From assembly GCA_009792885.1 (NCBI GenBank), contig WMCF01000153.1:938855-1002854 (forward strand): 64,000 nt of DNA. Reading direction: 5' to 3'. The notes beneath the pieces are model-generated. The model worked only from the letters and a program-made list of their open reading frames with translations. It was not told the DNA's origin and did no database searches. Source of the stretch: Eremophila alpestris peregrina. Its lineage: Eukaryota; Chordata; Aves; Passeriformes; Alaudidae. The translations under genes were made by a program, and so were the position numbers. Below are positions 25,521-36,640 of this stretch, in pieces; position 1 is the first letter of the stretch, and the number at the start of each line of letters is the position of its first letter.

Positions 25521-27896
25521 TCAGCTGGGGTTGGGAGAAGCATTCTTTGTTTCCTAGAAAATCTGAATTAGCCCCATTTCTGAAGATGTGGCCTTGACAC
25601 CTACACCTGGAGATGTATTCCATCCACATGGTCTTTCAGGGCAGTACTTGTTAAATCCTGCAGTAAAATCCTGTGTCTAAACAACAACCACTGGCAAATC
25701 CAGCTCTACATCTCTGGCAGGCTGTAGAGACCAATATGGAGTAAGCTCCAGGCTAGGGCAGGGCCAGGTTTCTTATGAAAAGATCTGTGGGATTCCAAGG
25801 AAAATATCAAATAGGAAATTAATTATAATAAAACACGGTGACATCTAAATGAAGGAACTGCAGGTTTTTGATGCTGGAGATGCTTAAGGGAGGGATGAGC
25901 AGCTCTGAGGGCTTTGCTGAGCACTGACAAGCCCCAGGGATGAGGGTCTGTCTGGTCCCTGCTGGGAAATACCCCAGCTCCAGGCTGGGCAGATTGGGCA
26001 CCCACAGCAGTGTCACCCAGTGCTCCTGCTGTGCCCACTCCCATGTGCCCATCCTGGCACAGGGCACTGTTGCATCACCACCAGGCAAATTGGGCAAATG
26101 CACGTCCAGCTCGCTGAGGAGGAAGTGCTGTCCTCAAGCCCCTTAGGCTCTTCAGTCACTAGCCAAAATCCAGATGTGGCCAGCCAGGTCCTGGTACACT
26201 TTGGCCAAATGTCACCCACACCATGGCTGGCCACCCTGGCCATAATGCAGTGCCATCTCATCCCCAGATGCCCCATGGTCCCTGTTCCCCCCCTGCCAGG
26301 AGCCTGGGCTGAGAACTGTGGGGCTGATCCAAGACCTCTACTCACCCTGGATCTCCCCAACCCTCTGGGGCATTGGAGCATCATGTCCCAGCACCCAGTC
26401 CTGGGCTGCTGACAGATGCCAGGCACCACCACAGGGATGGATCCCCATGGCATGGACCCCCCTCCTGGTGACCTGTTGCCCCTCAGGGGCACCCTTCCTA
26501 CCCAGCCCTTGCAGTAGGATGGGGCTGGAATTCCAGCTTCCCCAGCCATGGCATGGAGCAGAGCAAAGACAGACTTAGACAGGGTTGCAGCAAATGGGAC
26601 CCTGCCTGAACATGGTATCCCTGAGCTTCTTCCACTGTTCCTTCTCGAAACCCCGACTGCTCCTGTGTGTTGTTGCATATGTAGATATGAGGCAGTACAG
26701 TCTGGCTCCAGGGTTTATTTGAGCCGATTCCTCCCCCTGCAGGTAGCAGAGCTGTGGGCTGTGCAGGGCCTGGGAAGGGAGGGGGCCTGAGCAAAGCAAG
26801 GCTCACTGACTGCGGGGAAAGGGAACTAGCACCATGTCCCCCTCCCTAGGACATGAAAAGATCTGTGGGCGCACCCACCTCTGACCAGTGCCTGTGCCTC
26901 AGTGCTGGCCAGCACCGCGGCAGTGGGTGAAGCTGCCCATGTGCCTGGTGCTTCGGATGATGGGTCCTGAGCCCCAGAGTTGCTGTGTTTCGGCTGGTGA
27001 TGGAGCAGGAGCTGTGGGCAGAGCAGAACGTGCACTGACAAGGGACGGGGCACCGAGCTGGATATTGAGGAACAGATCTGGTGCAGGTGGGTTGGTTTTC
27101 AATCTTCAGGTTGAGATGCAGATTGAGCTGTAGGTGGGAGCCGGAGACAAGACACCGTGAACTGCCAGCCTTTTGGTTTACAAGGGGCACGAAGACGGGA
27201 AGGCGCCAGCTAAGTGATGGACACTGAGAGACACTGCAGGAGCCGGGAATCGCTGACGTTTTGGATAAAAGGGACTAAGACTGGTGTTGTCAGTGAGTTG
27301 TATGGACACTGGGAGACAGAGCAGGAGTGGAAACCTCAGGAAGCAGTGCGAAAATTGTGCGTGAGTAGACTGTGAGGGTAGAAAAACCCGGGGGTTCCTT
27401 TGTTGGGGGCCCTCCTTCGAGTGGTGCCTTGAGCTGTTTCTGTGTTACTGCGCCGTGCATAACTGGCATTATGGAACCGAGACAGCTGAGACTCTGCTAA
27501 GGGAAACCTGGAATTGAACCGGTAATGAAACTGGGTCTGACTGCATGTGAGTGAGGTGCGTGTGGAGTCAAAGCGCCCATGCACCCACCACGGTGGGCAG
27601 GAGGACAAGGTCCCGGTGGAGCTGGCGTGCCACAGCCTGGAGCCCTGGGGAACAAAGTGCCCATCCCCATCAGGATCCCTGAGTAGACCTTGGGATGCTT
27701 GAGCAGGAAAGGCAGAGCTAGGGCACAGTAGGAGCAAGGGGCTGCCAGGGTAGTGAGAGCTGCAGCTTTGGGACAGCCCCTGCAGGACTGAAGCAAGGTG
27801 AGAAATGGCTCTGTCACCTCCTGATCAGCCCCTTCCCTGCACCATGCAGCAGCCTAAGCTTATATTTCCTCATGTTTCTCCTAAAAGTTGTTTGGT

Positions 27897-27938
27897 TTGT
27901 TGTTTGTTTTTGTTTTTGTTTTGTTTTTTTTTTTTTTC
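27897..27938. repeat. T/G low-complexity run
   Basis: TTTG and TTTTTG units followed by a run of about 15 T. It may be the A-tail of a minus-strand retroposed sequence, but nothing recognisable adjoins it. Confidence 0.6.
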
Positions 27939-28410
27939 TATACGTCTAGGGACAAAAGGATGTTTTTATGGTAAAGAAATAAATCTGTGTAAGGCCATCA
28001 AAGCACTGCACCTGAGATTGCTGTGTAAGACCTGGTGCTTCAGGTGCAGAGGATGCAGCTCACAGGGATGCAGGAAACAGCCCTGCAGCAGCAGCAAACC
28101 AGAAACAAATTGCAGGGTGGAAGGGAGTGGGATGGAATGCTGGACACACTCCCGTTCTCATTCCCTTGGTCCCCACTGGTGTCCCCCAGCTTGGATTTCT
28201 GCTTGTATCCCCTGGAGCTGCAAGTCTTGCAGGGAAGGAGCCATGAGAAAGAGGAGGAGGACTCATCCATCACTGCCATGCTGCTGGCCAGCCCCGCTGC
28301 TCCCACGTCCATGCTGGGCTTTGTCCCTTCACTCCCAAGTCTGTCCCTGCACACACCTCCTCTGTGTGAGCACATTATCTCACAACATTAATCATTGTGT
28401 GGCCATTTGG

Positions 28411-28748
28411 TGTCATAGTACAGCTACTCTGTCGCTGGACAGATAAATCTGGCTATAATAAGAAACCCAATTTGGCTCTTCTAGTTTGATAAACAAGTCC
28501 CTAGGTGAGCAATCATAGGACAGATTTAAACTCAGAGACTTCAACCAATACCTTCCAGCCCTAAATGCAGGTGTATCATTGGCCAGGAAGCTGGACGGTA
28601 CTAAGATCCAGACCAATCAGTTGTCTCAGTCTGGGAGTTTTGAACTCCCTGTATAAGAAGGCTCCAAACAATAAAACAGGCTGCTTGTCTTAAGATCAAG
28701 AGGACTCGAGTAATGATTTCTGTCACTAATCTATGACTGCATGTAACA
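28411..28748 (+). mobile_element. Second solo LTR of the same family (338 bp)
   Basis: Begins TGTCATAG and ends GTAACA and aligns along its whole length with the LTR at 22268-22609 (shared AATAAATCTG... internal blocks, CCAATCAG, TATA-like GTATAAG near 28651, AATAAA at 28670-28675). Flanks are ATTTGG (28405-28410) and ATCTGG (28749-28754), a 6-bp duplication with one later substitution. Separate target duplications show that the two LTRs inserted independently and are not the ends of one provirus. Confidence 0.85.
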
Positions 28749-29107
28749 ATCTGGTGGCTTGTCTTTGCTCAAGATTACACAAAGAGGCTTCAAGATTTTA
28801 TTTTATTTTATTTTTGCCCAGCTGCAGGGCATTTATCACCTGCAACTCATTGGACCTGCCGAGGAGTTAAAATCTTCCTGGAGATGTACCAACTGCTGCA
28901 GGTCAATAAAGTAGCTGAAGGAGGGGGGAAGGGCAAATAGAAGGGCCGGAGCATGAACTGGAAGGAAGATTAGTGTCATCTGAAGATCAAATAACACCTA
29001 TGGGAAATGGTTTGTCAAAAGTCCCCAGCTCCCAGCATGACATGACACCTGTGTGACAGCTGGATCTGTCACAGCCCCCTTCCTGCAGAGCTGCCTGGAC
29101 ATCAGCT

Positions 29108-29538
29108 GAGGTCAACAATCTTTCCAAGGGGCTATCCCTGATCCCCGGATGCTTTGTGGCAACTCTGAGCTCTCTGATGGGATGTGCTACACAGTGCCCC
29201 TTCCACAACACTCCTCCCTTATCCCATATGCCCGGAGGGGAAAAAACAGTCTCGGGAGGGCTCTGCTGACCTGCTCTTCCCTAATGTGTGTGGGTGAGCA
29301 TCACCCCAGCCCAGGTGCCGTCTGAGACAACATCTCCATTCTCTCATGTCCAGTGCATCAGGCAGCAGCTATTGGGTCACATTGCTGCCAGCTGTTTTGG
29401 TAAATCCTCAGCACTGGGCCAGTCTCCTCCTTCTTCCCTTCTGCTTTCAGTCCTCATTTTCATCCAGTGCTCGAGTGGCATCAGCAGATCCTCCCCCTGA
29501 CCTGCCGTCTGACCTCCAGCTCCCGCTGTGGTCCTGGT
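29108..29538 (+). repeat. Local duplicated segment A, copy 1
   Basis: Matches 30589-31030 in the same order over about 430 bases, with shared blocks ATGCTTTGTGGCA, CTTATCCCATATG, ATCACCCCAGCCCAG, AGTGCATCAGGCAGCAGCT, TTTTGGTAAATCCTCAGCA and TCCTCCCCCTGACCTGC. Not recognised as a known transposon. Confidence 0.85.
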
Positions 29539-30361
29539 GGAACAGTTTGTACTCCTGCGTATCACCAGCACTGGGTGTCCATCTCACTCCAGTATACTGT
29601 GTTGGGAGGTGATGCAGGGACGCTGGGCAGCAGGTTTCACAGTGAGGGCAGGGGAAAAGCAGAGGGCAGCTGCAGGTCTCCATCTGGGGGAGGCTCAGTC
29701 CCTTCTCCCTCCTTCCATAATTCAGCTTCCCTTGCGGCCTCATGATACCCTGGCTGGACTCACAATTTCAAGGCTATCCATTCTCTGACACTGCTACTTC
29801 AAGGGTCTGCAGTGCTGGAGGGGCTCACCATGGGATCCCGGCTGCAGGGACCTCCCTTACAGCTGTAGGATGAGGATGTCAACAAGGGGTAACAGCAGCC
29901 AAGAGCCACCCCACTGCCCGCAGGTTGGGATGTCAGGCACAGCTTGGCAACTTGACTTTGGGGCTGCACTTGGTGCCCAGGTGGGTGCAGAGAGCCAGCC
30001 TGTCCTGTGTGGCATGGGGAGTGATGCAGGAAGGACTGGGGAGACCCTTCTCAACTTGTTTTGAAATTGGCCTGCCAGAAATTTAAGACAAATGCTACAG
30101 TCCCTGGTAGTATATGGGACTGGAAGCAGGGGTCAAGGGCTGCAGATGAGGCCCTTTTGCTGCTCAGTGTGTGGAATCTCATGTGAAATGTTAGAGCACA
30201 GTATCCCCTCGAGTGATGCACCAGGTGAGGGTGGACAGACCTGGAGGGTATCTAACAGAGATTTCTGGCATGGCCAGGTGACAGACTGTTCCGACGGGAT
30301 TTGGCTTCAAACCCCATAAAGTATTAACAACCCTGGCAAAAACCCTTATCTGTAGCTTTTG

Positions 30362-30533
30362 TTGGTTTTGTGGAATTTGGTGTGAAGACCAGCAGCTGAG
30401 AACTCTTACCACTGAAGCACAACAGCTGGCACCTGAGAAAAGATGTCTGTGTGAGGAGGCAAACAAAACATAAATTTCCAGGAATGGGTGAGTTCTGCTG
30501 TTTGGATTGACTACCTCACCTCACTGACAAACA
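30362..30533 (+). repeat. Local duplicated segment B, copy 1
   Basis: Matches 31048-31210, with shared blocks CCAGCAGCTG, CTTACCAC and CATAAATTTCCAGGAATGG. Copy 2 runs into the TATA box of the fibrinogen-like gene; copy 1 lacks that TATA box. Confidence 0.8.
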
Positions 30534-30588
30534 GAGCTGGGCTGCAGGCAGGTGCATTGTGCCCTCAATCAGCACAGGCTGGGGGCCA

Positions 30589-31030
30589 AGGTCAGCAATC
30601 TTTCCCAGGGGTCATCCCTGACCCCTGGATGCTTTGTGGCATCTCTGAGCAAAAATCTGGTGGTCATACAGTGCCCCTGTCTCTACACTCCCTGCCCTTA
30701 TCCCATATGTCCTGAAGGAGAGAAACAGGCTGAGGAGAGCTCTGCTGACCTGCTCTCCCCCATTGTGTGTGGGTGGGCATCACCCCAGCCCAGATGCTTT
30801 CTCAGAGAGCATCTCCATTCTCTCGTGGCCAGTGCATCAGGCAGCAGCTGCAACTGTTGGGTCACATCTGTGCAGCGTATTTTGGTAAATCCTCAGCAGC
30901 AGGCTGGAGTCTCTTATTTCTTCCCCTCTGCTTTCAGTCCCCATCTTCATCCAGTGCTTGGGTGGCACCAGCAGGTCCTCCCCCTGACCTGCTGGCTGAC
31001 CCCAGGAGCCCCTGCCATGGTCCTGTTAGG
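30589..31030 (+). repeat. Local duplicated segment A, copy 2
   Basis: Partner of 29108-29538, offset about 1.48 kb. It sits directly before segment B copy 2, so the present order is A - extra 0.8 kb - B - A - B - gene. Confidence 0.85.
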
Positions 31031-31047
31031 TGTTATCAGGAGCGTTT

Positions 31048-31210
31048 CTTGGTTTCATGGAATCCTGTGTGAACCCCAGCAGCTGGGAACCCTTACCACA
31101 GACTCACAACAGATGGTGCATGAGCAGAGGTACCTGCAGAGGACAAACAGACCATAAATTTCCAGGAATGGATGAGTACTGCTATTTGATCAGCTGCTTC
31201 ACCTCACCAA
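31048..31210 (+). repeat. Local duplicated segment B, copy 2 (promoter-proximal)
   Basis: Partner of 30362-30533, ending in CTTCACCTCACCAATG just upstream of the TATA box at 31218. It is therefore probably part of the proximal promoter of the fibrinogen-like gene. Confidence 0.8.
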
Positions 31211-31224
31211 TGAGCCCTATATAA
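31207..31224 (+). promoter_or_regulatory. CCAAT and TATA box of the fibrinogen-like gene
   Basis: CCAAT at 31207-31211 and TATATAA at 31218-31224. With usual spacing the transcript would start near 31250, about 50 bases before the ATG at 31299. Confidence 0.6.
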
Positions 31225-31298
31225 CATCAGGATTGGCCATGTTGTCACCAGACCAGACCTACTCAGCTCTCCATTCCACAGGCCCCAACAGAGACAGC

Positions 31299-33973
31299 AT
31301 GGGTGAGTGCGGGATGGGATGGGATGGGATGGGATGGGATGGGATGGGATGGGATGGGATGGGATGAATTCTGTGTGTGGTTGGGCATCCCTGCCTTTCT
31401 TTCCAAGGTCTTAGGTCCCCGTGCTTTGTTTATTGCTCCTGTAGTAGCTCCTGATTACCTTTAGGTACTAGCAATGCCCACAACCTAACACGTCAGTTCC
31501 CCTCCAAAGGATTCACATACCCAGATTCACTGTGTATTTTCTTTCTTCAGCTGCTCATCACAACAGTCCTCTGTTCTTCACCTCTGTGCTGGCCCTGCTA
31601 TCCCCACTTCTTGCTCTGCACATTGAAAACCTGGAAAGATTGAAAGTAAATTTAGATGAAATCATTAATATCCATTCCGATGGGCCTCTTCCCGGTATGT
31701 GTTTTCTGTCTTACATCTCTGAACTCTGTTCATGGAAATATCAGGAGCCCTCTCCTCTGCACAGAAAGGGAGGTGTGGAAAATACTCTTGTGGAAATAAA
31801 AGAATCCTGATCAAATCTTCCTCTAATTTAATATCTTAACCAAACTTCACCAGATTTGGTAATTCAACCTTTTTTGTTATTGACAAGATTGTACGTGGCA
31901 ACGTTTTCTACACAGACTGTTTTTGGGTTTTTTTATGTATTCTCTTCCCATATATATTTCTATAGTTCATTCACAGCCCTGAAACTTCAGAGAGATTTTG
32001 TATAAGTGACTAACCAGAATGCTTTCTGAAGCTTGCACATAGCTAAACGGTCCCAAAACCTCATCACACCACTGATGGAGGTCACAATTCCAGAGGTTCT
32101 CAGGGAAACAGTCTTACTGAGATGGGTGCTGGGATTTCTCTTAAACAGAGCATCGTTCTCTCATAGCTGTGAGCTCCCTCACACTCTGAAGGTTTCTGGA
32201 GCTCTTCATGGATTGAACAAACATGTGAATTCTTCATCACTGAAAAGCAGGTTCACAGCAACAGCTCCCAGCTGTTTGATCTTGGTCTGAGAGCACCCAT
32301 GGTCTATTTCCCTCTTGATCCTTCTCTCTCTGTACATCCTTCTACTCATCACTACTACCCCAAACAACTTGAACAAGTGAAAGGTGTACCTGCTTATAGC
32401 AGTGGGGTTGGGCTAGGTGTTCTTTTAAAGGTCCCTTCCAACCTAGAACCATTAGTGATTCTACTCAGATATGCCATTTGCTCCTTACTGAGAGGAGCAA
32501 ATAGGCAGATGCTTAATGGCTGCAGCATTCCCATTCTTAGTCTCTGATCCCTTTGAAGATTTTCCAACCAAAAACTACCACACAGGAAGAAAAAATGAGT
32601 GGCATTGAAATGCCCTACAAAAAACTCTGTGGGGGCTGGACTTACCTCTGTGCTGCGGCACAGGGCTGCTCTTCTCACTCCTTGTTTTCCTGATGCAGAT
32701 GAAGCTGGAGGAATCATCCAGTGGAACCAGGCAGCTGACCCTCAGCAGGCACAGGGCCACAGTGGTAAGCACTCACATCCTCCAGGGAACAGGGAGGGCT
32801 GTAGGAAATGAAGACACGCTGGTGGTGGGTTGGCAGTCAGCCTGGGGAGCAGCCAGCCCAGTGTCTCAGCAGAACTCCAAGTGCTCCTCCAAACTCGAAG
32901 GCCACTGAATGAGGATGGGGTCAGGTTGAACATGGGAAAGAAATGTCAGACAATGAGGGTGATGAGGACCTGGCACAGGTTGCTCAAAGACTGCTCCATC
33001 CCTGGAAGTGTCCAAGTCTAGGTTGGATGGGGCTTGGAGCAACCTGGTTTAGTGGAAGGTGTCCCTGTCCATGGCAGAGGGGATGGAACAAGATGGGCTT
33101 TAAGGTCACTTCCAAGCCAACCCATTCTGGGATTTTACTTTGCTGTCATTACTCTGCTGCCACAAGTCCACAGAGGATGTCCCTTCTGAGCAAAGCTGGG
33201 CTTTCACAGCCATAGAGAGGGTCCAATGCTACGGGAATGAGGTTTCCTCCTTCCCAACCCTAGGGATACAGTGGATACTAGGGTTGCAGGGACAGCAGAC
33301 TGGGATGTTGTATATTGGTCCTCCAATGTTGTCTCATGTCTCAGGGTGGCCCAAGGACTGCAGTGAGCTCCCTGCTAGCAGCCCCAGTGGCATCTACATC
33401 ATCCAGCCCACAGGACAGCAAACCATTGTGGTCTACTGTGAGATGAGCAAGGAGGATGGAGGCTGGACTGTCATCCAGAGGAACCACAGAGATACACCAG
33501 TCAGTTGGAACGAGTCCTGGAGCACCTACAAGCATGGCTTTGGGGATGTACACACTGAATTCTGGCTAGGCACCGAGTACCTCCACCAGATCACTGGGCA
33601 GAAGGTCTACCAGGTCAGGTTTGTCATCTGGGATGCTTCAAATAACATGAAGTTTGCCAACTACAACCTGTTCAGCCTGGATGATGAGTCTCAGGGCTAC
33701 CGACTCAGGCTGGGAGCGCACTCGGGGACAGCAGAGGATGCCATGGCCTCCATGGGCACGACCACCATGCACGACAACATGAAGTTCTCTGCTAAAGATA
33801 GGGATCAGGACACTTCTAGTGGGAACTGTGCCTCCAGCTCTGGGGGCGGCTGGTGGTACTCGGCATGTTACTCTGTGCGTCTGAACTTCAAAGGGGGCAT
33901 GACATGGGGCAACCTGTGCCAGGGGAACTGCAAAGCCTCAGCCATCCTCATCAAACCCGTGACCTACTGCTAG
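31299..33973 (+). CDS. Secreted fibrinogen C-terminal domain protein (FGL1/MFAP4-like), four exons
   Basis: Proposed exons: 31299-31302 (ATG plus one base), 31551-31694, 32699-32764 and 33345-33973; all junctions are GT/AG, all introns are phase 1, and the product is 280 residues. Residues 1 to about 24 are a signal peptide (MAAHHNSPLFF, then a leucine-rich core). A short linker containing IENLERLKVNLDEI follows. Residues 72-280 are a fibrinogen-related domain: first cysteine pair C77 and C103 (YCEM), GGWTVIQR, FWLG, a calcium-site pattern DRDQD (from residue 223) before GNCA, and C233/C246. The end (GMTWGNLCQGNCKASAILIKPVTYC in two halves) is shorter than in FGL1 or MFAP4 and lacks the usual NLNG...YSLK block, with added C263, C267 and C280. 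Such proteins are secreted or matrix lectin-like molecules. Exons 1-3 are predicted from phase alone; the domain exon is certain. The start has A at -3 and G at +4. Confidence 0.85.
31311..31365 (+). repeat. Pentanucleotide microsatellite (GGGAT)11
   Basis: Eleven uninterrupted GGGAT units lie in intron 1 of the fibrinogen-like gene, starting eight bases after its predicted donor site. Confidence 0.97.
32368..32465 (+). repeat. Short CR1 3'-tail fragment
   Basis: Located in intron 2 of the fibrinogen-like gene: GCAGTGGGGTTGGGCTAGG, then AGGTCCCTTCCAACC and a decayed GATTCT tail. Confidence 0.75.
32945..33138 (+). repeat. CR1 LINE 3'-end fragment
   Basis: Located in intron 3 of the fibrinogen-like gene: GATGAGGACCTGGCACAGG, CCATCCCTGGAAGTGTCCAA, GGAGCAACCTGGTTTAGTGG and CACTTCCAAGCCAACCCATTC. 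Confidence 0.88.
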
Positions 33974-34099
33974 CTGCATTTTCATTTCCTTTTTGTCCTA
34001 CCTGGGGCTAATTCTGGCTCTCCAAAGAACTGAAACAAAGTAAAACCAGACTGGGTGTGTCATGGGGCCTTTACAGAGGTTGGTCATATGTAGCTACAG

Positions 34100-34105
34100 A
34101 ATAAA
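34100..34105 (+). terminator. Poly(A) signal of the fibrinogen-like gene
   Basis: AATAAA lies 127 bases after the TAG stop at 33971-33973, a normal distance for a compact 3' UTR. A second AATAAA-like AATAAAA follows within the AT-rich DNA farther down, near 34805. Confidence 0.7.
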
Positions 34106-34557
34106 ATAAGGCATTTTCCATTTTTTCTTCCTCCTGTAGATTTTCTCTATTTCTCAGCTGTGCCTGTGTTCTCTAGTTCAGTCTGATCATTTTAATTACA
34201 TTAATATTAGAAACAGTCTCTTGGAAACTCAGAAGCTTCCAGGTCGGTAGTGTGCTTCATACAACATGTGAAATGGCCAGCCCAGTAGACTTATGTGGCT
34301 TTGTCAGTTAATTTACATCCTTAGTTTTAGAAAACTGACTAATTTTTGCTGAAGATCTTGCTCAAGATACTAAAGTACACAGGCAACTGCCCACTCTGAA
34401 CCTCCTTCATGTAACACTTAATAGCTGTTAAATAGTCAAATAAATTGTTATTCAAAGAACTGTCTGAATTGTGAAAGTCTATTTCAGACCTTTGAAGTGC
34501 TCAAAGAGGTTAATGCATTAAAGGGTTTCTACCACTGCAGCTCAGCTTTTCCCTGAG

Positions 34558-34645
34558 CCAGGGCCGTGATGACTTCCCAGAGTCAGTGTTGGTAGAACAG
34601 TTGGACTTAGAGGGCTTTTCCAACCCTCGTGATTCTATGATACAT
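34558..34645 (+). repeat. CR1 3'-tail fragment
   Basis: TAGAACAGTTGGACTTAGAG, GGGCTTTTCCAACCC and GTGATTCTATGAT form the terminal part of a plus-oriented CR1. Confidence 0.75.
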
Positions 34646-35439
34646 CCTCATCTTTGAGGGCAGAGCCCTTCAGCCACCCATTCCAGCTTCCAGTCTCCAT
34701 GGTATTTATGTACCAAAATTGCCTCCAGTGGTATGTGAGTCCTGGAGTGCCTTTGGTTCAAGGAGATGAGAGCTGTTTCCTCATCAATATAGAGACATGA
34801 GCTATAAAATAAAAATCATCAATAATAAATCTTCTATTACTTTGTCATGCTTGTGTGTGATTTTTTACACTGTCAGTTTACTGTATGTCTGCCTTGAAAC
34901 GTGGGATTTCTTTCCCTGCCTCCTACTGCCTCCTGCTCCTCTGCAGTGAGTCATGAGGTGTGTGACAGGCAGGAGTAGGCATCTGCCAGCTCAGAATGGA
35001 GGCTAAACCCGGTGTAGGAGACAATAACCTAAATAAAATGTTCTTGGCTGTCAAACTTGGGAATTTCTTGTTGCATTTAGAAATCTTTTCAGTTTTTTTC
35101 TTTGCTAACTCTCTTGCCTTGAGATTCAGATGGAGATGTATGATTAAAGGAACCCTCTGCTAATGCCTCCCGCCAGATTGGACACACACTATACATTCAG
35201 GTAGGGTGAGAGGCAGCTCAAGGGCAGTGCCACCCACCTGTGCTGGGCTCCCAGCACCACACCCACATTCCCTTCCATGACAAGAAAGACAATTCCACTT
35301 GATATTCCATCCTCATGGCAAGTCTCCTTAGCAAGATGCAGAAAAGTCTCTTTTGAACCATGTCCCCTCGCTATCTTTAACCAGTATGACATTTGTCAAG
35401 TGAACGAGATTGTCCCCATCTGCCCTTTTGAGACCCCAC

Positions 35440-35958
35440 CTGCAGAGCTGCCCCCAGCTCTGGGGTCCTTAACACAGGAAAGATGTGAAGCTGTTGAAGC
35501 AAGCCCAGAGGTGGCCACTGAGATGCTCCAAGGGTTGGAGCCCCTTTGCCCTGGAGACAGGCTGGGAGAGCTGGGGGTGTCCAGTCAGGGAAAGAGAAGG
35601 CTTTGGGGAGACCTTAGAGCCCCTCCCTGTGCCTAAAGGGGCTCCAGGAGAGCTGGAGAGGGACTTTGGACAAGACCCTGGAGTAACAGGACAAAGGGGG
35701 AATGTCTTCACACCCCCAGAGGGCAGGGGTAGATGGGATATTGAGAGGAAATTCTTCCCTGTGAGCATACTGAGGTCCTCACACAGGGTGCCTGGAGAAG
35801 CTGTGGCTGCTCCATCCCTGTAAGTGTTCCAGGTCAGGTTAGACTGGGCTTGGAGTAACCTGGTCTAGTGGAAGGAGTCCCTGCACATGGTAGTAGGGTT
35901 GGAATGAAATATGTTTAAGGTCCCTTCCAACCCAAACCATTCCATGATTTTTTGAATG
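35440..35958 (+). repeat. CR1 LINE fragment, long (about 520 bp)
   Basis: Carries upstream CR1 blocks (GTTGGAGCCCCTTTGCCCTGG, GGAGACCTTAGAGCCCC, AAAGGGGCTCCAGGAGAGC) and the 3' tail (GGAGTAACCTGGTCTAGTGG, AGGTCCCTTCCAACCC). It is the longest single uninterrupted CR1 piece in the window. Confidence 0.9.
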
Positions 35959-36454
35959 ATACTCAGTTTTCCTACAAGCTCCAAGGTTGCTGTGTGTCCT
36001 CAGGCCTCTCTTGCTTTCTCCAGGGAGGCTCAGCTTGTCCCACAGTAACAGAGATGGGGCATAGTGGGCCAGCCCTCCCCAGCAGGCTTCGCTTTCTGGG
36101 CAAACAACCTGGCATGCATCACCATCATGAAACCCACTTAAAATGCAATATCAATGCGAAAAGAAGGGATTTGAGAAGTGTAATCTCACCATTACATTTC
36201 TGCTGGTCCCCAGAGGATGCTTGTACCCAGGGTTTTCCAGGCAGCTTCCTGTGGGAAGGAAGCCTGGAAGACAAGTTGAGCCCAGAAATATTCTATAAGG
36301 AGTCTAGCTGCAGGCTGCAATTTTCTTTTCCATGTTCCTTACTCTGTTCTGCTGCTGCATGGAGTGTTGAGATCCTGTCAGCACCAGCTGTTCACACAGG
36401 GAATGTGAGTGAGGCCATCCAAGGAGAGAAGTGCCAAGAACCTCATGGCATAGA

Positions 36455-36640
36455 TATTGAATCATGGACTCGCACAATGGTTTCAGATCCTAAAGCTCAT
36501 CTGGTTCCATCCCTCTGCCATGGGCAGGGACATCTTCTGCTAGACCAGGTTGTTCCAAGCCCTGTCCAACCTTGAACACTTCCAGAGATGGGGCAGCCAC
36601 ACAGCTTCTCTGGGCAAGCAGAAAATATATAGCAGAAAAT
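36455..36640 (-). repeat. CR1 LINE 3'-end fragment
   Basis: ATTGAATCATGGACTCGCAC, CTGGTTCCATCCCTCTGCC and AGGTTGTTCCAAGCCCTG in reverse CR1 order. Confidence 0.85.

Larger units (their letters stand above)
25019..28404. other. Noncoding spacer between the pseudogene and the second solo LTR
   Basis: Contains a CR1-like fragment at about 25360-25520 and a T/G-rich low-complexity run at about 27897-27938. Open frames up to 221 codons occur (for example 26013-26678, minus strand) but they are GC-rich, overlap frames on the other strand and show no known motif. Confidence 0.6.

Noticed and set aside
26013..26678. 221-codon minus-strand open frame after the pseudogene
   Set aside because: Low-complexity glycine/arginine/serine composition, overlapping frames on the plus strand and no known family.
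22268..28748. A provirus bounded by the two similar LTRs
   Set aside because: Each LTR has its own target duplication, and the DNA between holds a fibrinogen pseudogene with no viral frames.
31532..31810. Continuous 92-codon reading with the signal peptide running into intron 2
   Set aside because: Its middle is exon 2, but its start lies upstream of the CAG acceptor and its end reads through a good GTATGT donor; the spliced model fits the phases better.
32088..32195. Possible extra exon between exons 2 and 3 of the fibrinogen-like gene
   Set aside because: An AG acceptor and an open frame exist, but the only nearby donor is a poor GTTTCT and the product resembles nothing.
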